Source of the DNA: Hirudo medicinalis
Lineage: Eukaryota; Annelida; Clitellata; Hirudinida; Hirudinidae
Assembly: GCA_011800805.1 (NCBI GenBank)
Contig: MPNW01000009.1
Location: 319,083 to 383,082, forward strand
Reading direction: 5' to 3'
DNA length: 64,000 nt
This document shows positions 52,183 through 61,392 of this stretch, piece by piece. Within the stretch, counting starts at the first letter, position 1; the number at the start of each line of letters is the position of its first letter. The notes under the pieces were generated by a model. The model had not been told where the DNA came from. It searched no databases and worked only from the letters and a program-made list of their open reading frames with translations. Made by a program: the position numbers and the translations under genes.

Positions 52183-53613
52183 ATGAGCTCCAAAGTTGAA
52201 GTTCCCACTCTTCAAGGAGATCTCGTAGCCAACTTAGTCTCCATGAACCTCAGCGGAAAGTTTAAAGGTCAAGAAATAAAGGAACTGAGCGAGTCTTTCA
52301 TTGAATACCTGATAAATGTCAAGAAAATCAACCTTCTGTTCGGCCAGCAATGCAACTTCAGAATAACTCAGATTCCCAGCAACTGCGATTTGGTCGGAAA
52401 TCAACGCGCTTTAATGCTTTACAACAAACGATATTTGCAAGTAGGAGTTGCAATAAATCTATGTGAACAATGTGAATGAATTACTTAAAGTGCAATTATT
52501 ATTCAATCCAGGCAAATGATGAGATCCAATATAGACACTTTTTAAGAGATCTCGAAATGAGAGGACGTCTGTCAAAGTTTTACCTTCCTGAAAGCAACTA
52601 TTCTCTTTGCAAAATGAAGTCCAAAGTGTACGTTCACCTGTTATTTTTGTTATATGATTTATAGTCGCAGGTATGTTTCTTTCCTCCAGGATCCATGATG
52701 TATCCTTCTTGGCCATGTCTTGGATGACGGATGAAACGAAAGATGTGTTGCTATGTTTGAATCTGTTGAGAAAAGTTTTGAGTTTTGCAGCCAACTTGTG
52801 TGCAATCGAGGAAATGCCGGTGATAATCGGAGGAACTTTTCGTCTTACATTGGATGAAATCAAGCAGGTAAAACTCTTTCAGTGAGAGAAAGAGTCAATT
52901 TATCAATAACTCGAGTATTTGTTAGAAATTGTTAACCATTTAAACGATTTGCTTATTAACATCTACAATAGGTTGTATACAATGAATTCGAAGGATTTCG
53001 ATGCTACGGCTATAGATCTACTAAAAGTAGGAGACAACTGCGTATGTGCGATGTTTTCATTAGCTGTCCTCCACTGCGACTTGATGAAGTGAAACCGATA
53101 GTTTGCACCAAACTGAATAGCAGAGGGAAAATCCAGGCCCTAACTAAGTGGCGAAATCCTGAGGAAGCATTTTTCTGGGACCCCGTCTTTGCCAAAATGA
53201 ACCTTCGCACGGGGACTTCGGTGATCAGTTCACCAACCTCTCCCAGGCCTCTTTCGCCATTTTTTATGGAAAACAGAGATCCAAAGGAAGACTTTGTGCC
53301 TGAGTGTCCTTATTTTGCAGCTGGACAAAACCGTGAAGCTTTCGATTCTCCAGAGAAAACTTTGAAACTCTTGCTGGCAGAAAGTGAACGAATCAAAGAA
53401 TTAGTTAACGAGGCCGAAGTTAAGTCGAGGCAAATTTTAGGAACATCACAACAGCAGAATTTGTTTAATGGTGATCACGTTGACTCCTCCAAACTCTTGC
53501 AAGATGAAAGAATGGATCTTGATGAAACAATCAAGTTGACCAAGGTACCAAGCTATGTGGATCTCTATGACGAAGAGTTGATCGAGACTAACAAGTCTTG
53601 TTATTTGCAATGA
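52183..53613 (+). CDS. Unrecognised protein, four exons, about 397 residues
   Basis: Exons 52,183-52,440, 52,512-52,627, 52,690-52,867 and 52,972-53,613 join in phase with good splice sites and give one continuous frame. I do not recognise the family. Residues 1-200 look globular: LVANLVSMNLSGKFKGQEI, LIKKINLLF-like segments, GNQRALMLYNKRYLQ, HDVSFLAMSWMTDE, VLLCLNLLRKVLSF and PVIIGGTFRL. Residues about 200-250 include YGYRSTKSRRQLRMCDVFIS. The last 150 residues look disordered, with a proline-directed cluster (SSPTSPRPLSPFF) and a helical charged stretch (ESERIKELVNEAEVKS). No signal peptide or membrane span is visible. The balanced codon use and clean splicing argue for a real gene. Confidence 0.75.
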
Positions 53614-54239
53614 AGATCTTTAGTGCCCATAAACGCTTTTTTTCCAACATTTGCCAAATTATAGCAAGATTTTAGTGTGAGATTTTTAATATTAGCTGCA
53701 ATGCTACATCATTTTCGGATGGTTAAAATATTTAGAATCTGCTCAGGTTTTTGCAACACTGTTTTCTGTATGAAGGTTATTATACTTGTTTACAAAACGT
53801 AGCTTTTTCACAGATGAAAAACAATATTTTCAAGCTGAGATATGTTGTAAAAATTCATAGCCCGAACCAATATAACACAAAAGAGGATCTGTTCTCATAA
53901 AATTGAGGAAATGCTTCTTTGATCCAAAGAAATGACCTATTTTTTAATGAAATTTAGTGTTTTTGTGTGATACTTGGTAAAGATAAACTCGATGAAATAT
54001 TATCTATTTCGACTATTGACTAATATCGTGTGACAAAATTCGTTCTCATTTTACCGCAGCATTTAATAAACGTGAATCTGCTAGTTTAGCTTGTTCGATT
54101 ATATAAAAAATATTATTGCCATATTTTATTTAAATCTCAGTGATTATGATATCTTTGGGGCGGTTCGAAAACTAGAATAAAATCTTCATGTTATGTAACC
54201 TTGTTATACTAATCGGTTGTTTATGAAGAGGGCGATATC
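53614..54239. other. Intergenic between unrecognised gene and MGME1
   Basis: AT-rich, with no ORF or repeat recognised. Confidence 0.4.
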
Positions 54240-55418
54240 ATGAAGTTGCGTGGCAATATGATAATATTCGTTAGAAATTTCTCATCTAAAGGAAAAAAAC
54301 TTACCTTCTCTGAAATATCAAACTTGATACAGTTTAATAAGGAGACCGTTCAATTATTTGGGCCTAAAATTTCTAAGCGAGTTAAAAATAGAAATTTGAA
54401 AGAATCAAAAGACACAAGAACTTGTGCTCGCATTGTAGGAGGATCATTATCAGACAAAACTGCCTTCAGAAGTGTTGAAGCCAATTCTCTCGACCTCGAA
54501 TGTGCGAACAACATTGATCTACTTTCAAGCAGTACCAAAAAATTAGTGAATAACAACATCTCAAATCCAGCCTATGACCTTTTGAATTCTTATAAAGATC
54601 CGGCTGTACTTAAAAGGCATGCTTTGCTTTCAGAACGTGAAAGACTTGCACTGAATCATGTGTTGAATGCACCTTTGTTTGCTGATAATCAAAATGTTTC
54701 TGATGTGTGGAGTGGTGTGCCCATGTCAAGTGTTTCACGAATTATTAGGGAATCAATGTCAGAAGAAAGTCTGATGTTTCTTGCAAGATGGGAACAGAAA
54801 ATGATAGAAGAACTGGGCAAGGATGGCTTTGAAAAATATAAGGCCACAATATTTCAAAATGGCAGCAATCTTCATTTATGCATTCAACAATTTTTAGAGA
54901 AAAAGCAAGTTACAATGTCATCAGAAATTGAGGGTTATTGGAACAGTCTCCAACCAGTGCTAAAGGATATAGATAATGTGGTTGCAATCGAGCAGACAGT
55001 CACAAACAAATGCTTGAACTACAAAGGAATTTTTGATTGCATTGCAACTTACCAAGGCAGACCTTGTCTGATAGATTGGAAAACATCTCAGAGGCCAAAA
55101 TCCTCAATCGATAAGACTTATGATCAGCCTCTCCAGTTGGTTGCTTATTTGTCTGCCTTCAACAACTCACTGGCTCAAGGCTACTTTGATGACAAAAATT
55201 TTGTCAGCCAACAGTTGCTAAAAGATCTTGGCATTCACAAAGAAGGAAAATTTCTTGAAAATTGCTTGCTGGTGATTTCATACGAGAACGGTTCGAATGC
55301 TGATGTATACTTGATGAATAAGAAAACATGCACAAAGTATTGGTCACAATGGATCACGAGATTACATAAATACTGGTTTGATTTGTTCATGTCTAAATAT
55401 ACTCATTTGAATTCCTAG
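54240..55418 (+). CDS. MGME1: Mitochondrial genome maintenance exonuclease 1
   Basis: A RecB-family single-stranded DNA exonuclease that trims flaps during mitochondrial DNA replication. It is an intact single-exon frame of 392 residues. The N-terminus (MKLRGNMIIFVRNFSSKGKK) is basic and amphipathic, fitting a presequence; an in-frame ATG at 54,258 is an alternative start. The catalytic PD-(D/E)xK core is seen as IFDCIATYQGRPCLIDWKTS, with the Asp and the D-x-K of the motif. It is followed by YDQPLQLVAYLSA with the Gln of the RecB motif, and the C-terminal YWSQWITRLHKYW. The region VTMSSEIEGYWNSL matches the family segment before the active site. Lack of introns is notable beside its multi-exon neighbours. 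Confidence 0.9.
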   Translation: MKLRGNMIIFVRNFSSKGKKLTFSEISNLIQFNKETVQLFGPKISKRVKNRNLKESKDTRTCARIVGGSLSDKTAFRSVEANSLDLECANNIDLLSSSTKKLVNNNISNPAYDLLNSYKDPAVLKRHALLSERERLALNHVLNAPLFADNQNVSDVWSGVPMSSVSRIIRESMSEESLMFLARWEQKMIEELGKDGFEKYKATIFQNGSNLHLCIQQFLEKKQVTMSSEIEGYWNSLQPVLKDIDNVVAIEQTVTNKCLNYKGIFDCIATYQGRPCLIDWKTSQRPKSSIDKTYDQPLQLVAYLSAFNNSLAQGYFDDKNFVSQQLLKDLGIHKEGKFLENCLLVISYENGSNADVYLMNKKTCTKYWSQWITRLHKYWFDLFMSKYTHLNS

Positions 55419-56449
55419 AGATTTGCTTGTTTCTGTATAGATACTGAAAACGTTTGCACGAGAATAAGAAACCCGTAAGTTTTGCTATAGCTGGTCTCAA
55501 ACCCTAACCATCATGTTTTCTTGAGCTTTAGCCTACTTATTTCGCTATTGAAGCACCTGTTAATCCCTGGCTTTTCTAAAACTTTGCGTCCAAAACTGCA
55601 CCCAATATATAAAACCGAAACGGGCTCCGGTTAAATGGCAATTAGGTGAAAATATAAAACAGTTAATACGTTTGCGTTGGCTACATGACAATTCCAATGA
55701 CAAAATTAACTGCTGAGAGCGATGCGGGGAAGACGTGATTTAGTACAAATGCAGAGGAGGGCACACGTAAACTCCCACTAAACGTACAAGGAATAACAGC
55801 CGAGTGTTTTCCGTTTGCTTACTACAGTCGGCTATTTCTGTGTTTAAGAATAAAAATAAATGTAATTTTGTTGTACGATATAATACAAAAACGCTTTGTA
55901 ATTTGAAATTAGTTTTCGGGTAGAGATTTTTTTTGTAGCTTTGAATATTCTTTCAACTGAGAAAGAAGCGGCATACTTACAAAGAAATAAAAACATGAAA
56001 TTTATCTTTACAATTGTCGCCACTTTATGACAGTCTATAAATTGTTTCCAAGACTGTTGCAGTCTAAGCGTAATTGCTGTGAATATTTTGGCAACGGCTC
56101 CTCTGATACTTGCTTAACAGCAGTGGTCAGCGAATTTATAAGGACTGAATTAGTAACTGGTAGTTACTGCTTGACAAGTTATTTTAAACCTTTTTTAGAG
56201 CTTAAAAAATTTAATCAGATTGATGTAGTTGTTCGTACTTTTTAAGTTTATAATCGCTGCGAGAAGTTACACAACAATATTGAATTGAACTGGAAGCTCA
56301 TTTAATTAATGCTAAAAATTAAATATAGTTTGCGGAAGTTAATAAAATAAGCTTAATAAATTTATAAGAATCATGAATGAAATGTAGAAATTTGAGAGCC
56401 TTTCATATTATAGTCAAATACGATATTTCAGATGTATTTTAGTTTCTTT
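55419..56449. other. Intergenic between MGME1 and the LTR element
   Basis: About 1 kb of AT-rich sequence. No coding exon or RNA gene is supported. Confidence 0.4.
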
Positions 56450-56698
56450 TGTAGTTGTTGCTCATTTATTCTCGACGCGAGGTTAATTTAACGAACTGAA
56501 CAACTTGATTATGACAAGTAATTTTATTGTAGTAATGACTACTGTAAGAGCTACGAGAAAGAGGTTCGGTTCGTCCACGGCCACAGCATGCCGAGGGACC
56601 GGCAACCGAGCCGCTTAGCAAGACAAGAAAGAAAAATGAGATTCAAAAGAGTTTATATAGCGTTCCTTGCGCTCTAGAAGGGATTTGCTGTCACTACA
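56450..56698 (-). repeat. 3' LTR of TRIM-like element
   Basis: Right-hand LTR in the element's own (minus) direction. It contains CGCTATATAAACTC and an AATAAA. Confidence 0.8.
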
Positions 56699-57076
56699 GT
56701 AGCTTCCCCATTTGGAGACGGAAATTGGGGAATTTCAAGTTGGTTGTTGAGTCCACGTAGCTTTGAAGATGAGAATGACCTAAGGATGTTGCTTGGGATG
56801 ACTCACCGGATTCGAACAATGAGACTAGGATCCACGACCGGTTAACTTCATGGATAAGCGAAGACACTGGATCTTGAAGCAGGAGAAACCGCAGACTTGG
56901 AATCCCAAGGGATTTGCGGAACGGCTTTTCGGACATAGGCCTTGAATGATCCGTTGTCGGGGATACTATATATAAATATAAATATTATCGGGGATATAAA
57001 AATCGTCCTATCGACTGTTGAATCGGCCGAATGACTGGCTGCCTGAGGTTGCTGTATGCAGATGTCGGGTCATCAA

Positions 57077-57330
57077 TGTATTTATGAGCTCCTTTCTTTT
57101 CGATGCGAAGTTAATTTAACGAACTGAACAACTTGGTAACAAGTAATTTATTGTAGTAATGACTATTGTAATAGCTAGGAGACAGGTTCGATTCGTCCAC
57201 GGCCTTAGCATAACGGGACAGACAACCGAGCTGCGAGACCGCTTGGCAAGACAACAAAGAAAAAAGTGATTCAAATTTAAATCGTTGATATAGCGTCCTT
57301 GCGCTATAGTAGGGATGTGCCGTCATTACA
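57077..57330 (-). repeat. 5' LTR of TRIM-like element
   Basis: Left-hand LTR in the element's own direction. It has diverged from the other LTR by visible substitutions and small indels, so the insertion is not recent. Confidence 0.8.
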
Positions 57331-57439
57331 CTTTCTTTTAAAGGAATTCTCTGGTTAATTTAAAGATTGAAACTTTCATCAAATAATTTCCGAGGATAAA
57401 CATGTATACAATTATTATTTAAATGAGAGGATAGAGACA

Positions 57440-57833
57440 TTAAATTAGTTTAAATTGATCGAAATATTTTTTCATCACTATCAAAATTATCGGAACAATA
57501 GCTGCAACGAGATGAGTAAGAAAAAACGTAACTGGACAAGCCAATTGCTGTTGTTTCAGGAAGTTGAATAAGTTGACTAAATGTCTGTTTTCGTTTGTCA
57601 GTGATCCCCTGGTGGTTCTGAAGAGCATGGAAAAATCGTTTTGGAAAGGTTGTTTGCACTGCAATACGCAAGGGCTTCCATGCGACAGGGTCTGCAGCAT
57701 CATAGCAGCCGAGCCTCGACAGGCGGATACGCGCTCGTTTAAGGACATACTACTTGCTTACAACGGAGGAGGAAATGTCTATTCCTTTATTCCGTCTAAT
57801 CAATTCGAAATCGTGGATTGTCGACTGAAATAG
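57440..57833. other. Two overlapping antisense ORFs upstream of the Fas2-like gene, coding status unclear
   Basis: Plus strand 57,564-57,833 is an 89-residue frame rich in Cys and ending FEIVDCRLK. Minus strand 57,440-57,748 is a 102-residue frame from ATG to stop with a hydrophobic C-terminal segment (LVAAIVPIILIVMKKYF) that could be a tail anchor. The stretch is more GC-rich than its flanks, which suggests selection. I cannot tell which strand, if either, is coded. It could also be 5' UTR of the Fas2-like gene, whose ATG lies 53 bp beyond. Confidence 0.3.
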
Positions 57834-57885
57834 AAATTTTCTTGTCTGTTAATTGGAACTTTTCCAAGACGACCAAGCGAGCAAT

Positions 57886-58217
57886 ATGACGCATTCGTGG
57901 AGTCTACAATTCTTCTGGCTTCTCGAGTGTTTTTGCTTTTTTCCAGGTAATAAAATATTTTTCAGTACTTGTCGCTCGTTTTAGCTGGTGAAGGCCATTT
58001 TCAGTTTTGAGTCATTAGATTCATTTTTGTATTTATCTAATTACCAACTCATCAGTCCATAACTAATTGTCTTATTTGAAATGTAATTAACTATTATTAA
58101 ATGTTCTTAAATATTTGGTAGTGTTTAAAATAAATGGAAGGCTTCAATCTTTAATGTCACAAAAATGCTGTCAACGAAATAGCTAAAAATAATAATTTTT
58201 ATTAATTATAATAATTC

Positions 58218-58273
<56 letters not shown>

Positions 58274-61200
58274 TTATAATAGTAATAGCTTGTGATAATA
58301 AATTATGATAATGTCAGTAACGTTCGCATCACATTGGAAGTATGACTTTAATTATATCTTGAATTAGTGTTATTTTCTTGTTATTGGAAGGTTACTTTTA
58401 GACCTTATAAATTTTATATTAAATATTATTATATTTGATTCAAATTAGGATATAAGCAATACATTGAATAAATAACACTTTAATGATATATCTGATTCAT
58501 TTTTCGCACTTTTTATTTCAATTCCAAGGTAATAAATGTCTTGAACTAACCTACAAACATTTTGTTTTATTAAGGTGCATTTGTAATAATTTAATTGCAA
58601 CTTACAGCCTAAGATTAGTTCTATCTTTGATGCTATTTCAGAAGAGCTTACTGAAAAGTTGGATCGGACAAATGGGATTATTTGTAACTTTTTAATGGTC
58701 GCACAGAGAAGCCGACATCTGTTGTGGCGATGTTTGTGTCGTCTGGTTTTGCGATTTGAAAATAAGACCGTCAACATTATAGGAAGAGACCCTGCTATTA
58801 ACTGCATTCTTGCAGTTACGCTATTTCAGAGCCAGCTACGAATCCGACATGTTTCTGTTTATATCGATGCGATGTTTGTTACTTCACTTTGACAACTATT
58901 GGGCTTTTTGATAACAACTACTACTTTAAGACAAATTTTTGCCTGACATAAACCGTCCAAACCTAAGTTATAAAAAGACTAATGTTTACTTAAATGTTTA
59001 CTTTTTTCTTCGCTTTCACAATTTATGTGAACCATTAAATAATATTATTTAATAGAGTTATTCAACACTAAAAAGTATTTTAAGAAAATTTGTAACCATA
59101 ATTTATTAGGCGTGCAGGTTGGCCGAATGGGTTGCGTTCCTGCGTGCGGCGATAATGGCAATAATTGTAATGCGTCGTGTTCGCAACCCAAATTGCACCG
59201 CCATGGAGCCCCTACCGAGGTCGCTACATAAATGGTAGATCGATTAAAAAGTGCCTACATCCTATTCGGATATGCAAGGCACTCAAAAATACAAAAGAAA
59301 GTGCGTCTCACTATATTTAATCAGCAGAACACCTCAAAATTAAAATATTAATAAAAACAAATTATTAGTAATAACAGTAGTAATGATGATAGCAACTTTA
59401 ATATCAGAAACTAGATGTCAAGCCAATTTATTTTTCGAGGGCTGCATGAGAAAATCTAAAAAATTGAAAGTCTAATTTCAGCTTAAGTCTGGTGAGAATT
59501 TTAATGCAAGAATAATTAGCGGCATATCAGTTTGTTTTGCTTATTTAGCAATTATTTCTGTTGATTAATACTTTCAGCTATTTATTTGACTGCAACAAAT
59601 GCTTTGAAACAATAGCCATTTAAAGAAATAGTTAGCTACCGAGCATACTGTTCAGTTGAACAACAGTGTTCAGTTCTTCATAAAATGTCATAGCAGCTGA
59701 TGCTCTCAACAATCGTTTCAAGTGATTAAGTTATCCTGGTTGATTTCAAAAGAGTTATCTCGTCAGTTGAGCGAACTTTCCTTGAAATGGCTTTTACCAA
59801 AACTTTGAAGAAACGTTTTAGGCGAGGAAATCAATTGATACCAAGGAATCGCTTCGGAACTTTACACAAATTCTTGAACTTCTGAATCAGTCCGCGATCT
59901 CGCAATTTAGTGTTATTTATAAATTAATTGCTGTAAGTTTTGTCCAATCATATTTTTTTCGATGATTCGGCTTTGTGGAACCTTTTTTGCCTGGAAGAGA
60001 GACATTCTCAGAATCAATGTTGGATGCTTCGTATTAACATTTGATCATGTCTTACAAATATAATGTATTTATCAATGCATCTTTTGATGATTTTATTAAT
60101 AGCGTTATTATAGTTACTATTATTATTCACAAATTATATTCATTAACATGGAAAAGATTGAATCACACATTAAAATATTTTTCGAGATAAAATATCGATT
60201 CATAAATGAAATTACTTTTTTTTGCGAATAAATAATTGCTTAAAATCTCTTGGGATTTGATCATGTAATCAATGTAATGTCATCTTACAATGTTACTTAG
60301 TTTATAATATTATGCAGGAGTAAGATATCCATGTCTGTTAATTTATATAGCTTATATTTAGTTTCGGATTTAACTTCATAACTATTAATATTCGCAGGAA
60401 ATGTTCTTTTTGAAATCAAACTGAAACCGCTGAACCAAGAAAAAGTGGTAAAGTCTCTCGGAAAGAATCTCCTGTCGACGTGTGAAGTGGTTGGATCAGT
60501 CGATGGAAACATCCGCATTCAATGGTTGGACCAAAACAAAAGAGAGGTTCTTGAAAACACGGGGACCACTGGATCTGCAAGGTTGTCATGCTCAAGAGCG
60601 GTTTTTACGCAAAATTTTACGAAATAATTTCATCAGATTTAAGTAGAATTTTATAAAATGATTTCCGGATACCAGTAGTAATAGCAGCATTTAATGGTGA
60701 TGATGTAGAGTATACATAGACAAAGATGGACCACGAATAAGGAAACTCTATGTGACCAAAATCGAGACGAGGGATGCAGGAAGATATTCGTGCCAAGTTG
60801 AAGTCAATAACCAAAAGAAGGAGAAATTCTTCGAGCTTGTACTTTACAGTAAGCATTTCATCATGAACTAATCAAATGTTTCAAAACATGTGAAGATATT
60901 TCATTTCATCAATTTATTCAAATGCTAAGATATTCAATTTCATCGAATTTTATCAACATTTCAGAGGAAATAACGTTCGACGATGCTCCCCCGTCTCAGC
61001 ATCCTCCCGTGCACAGAGACTCAACAATCAGGTGTCAGGTCAGCGGTGAACCAACTCCAGTCGTATCATGGAAGTTCAACGACACTGTGGCCATTGGAAG
61101 TGGTGATTATTTTCGGCGTTAATTTCTGATATGATTTTCACTCAGATTCATTGATAGCTATCGTATTAAGTATTTACATTATTATTTATTCATTTGATTC

Positions 61201-61345
61201 TTTAGAATTTCGAGCTGATGAACAAGAGTTCCATTTTTGAACAAACAAATTTTAATATCAATAGCAATTGTGTCAATATTTGACAATATTTGCAACCGTG
61301 CAGGTTAACTCAATGGGCTCGCAACCCATTATGCTTGGGCAATGG

Positions 61346-61392
<47 letters not shown>

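Larger units (their letters stand above)
56450..57330 (-). mobile_element. TRIM-like LTR retrotransposon, minus orientation, no coding genes
   Basis: Two direct repeats of about 250 bp (56,450-56,698 and 57,077-57,330) flank 378 bp. On the minus strand each starts TGTARTGAC and ends TACA (TG...CA), contains a TATATAA or TATATC box after GCGCAAGGA and an ACAATAAA polyadenylation-type signal. Both sides of the whole element carry CTTT (56,446-56,449 and 57,331-57,334), a 4 bp target duplication. After the 5' LTR, TTGATGACCCGACATC resembles a tRNA primer-binding site of the TGGTGACCCCGAC type. Purine-rich AAATGGGGAAGC precedes the 3' LTR. The interior has no gag or pol, so it is a terminal-repeat retrotransposon in miniature or a deletion derivative. 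Confidence 0.82.

Noticed and set aside
56450..57330. Simple local segmental duplication of about 250 bp
   Set aside because: TG...CA ends, TATA and AATAAA signals, and CTTT duplication outside both copies fit LTRs better.
58445..58892. Overlapping ORFs of 70-120 codons on both strands in Fas2 intron 1
   Set aside because: Low-complexity composition, no splice context or family signal; chance frames in intronic sequence.
59112..59200. Possible tRNA-Ser or tRNA-Leu gene
   Set aside because: The acceptor and T arms do not pair, there is no terminator, and an unrelated tail follows; it fits a SINE.
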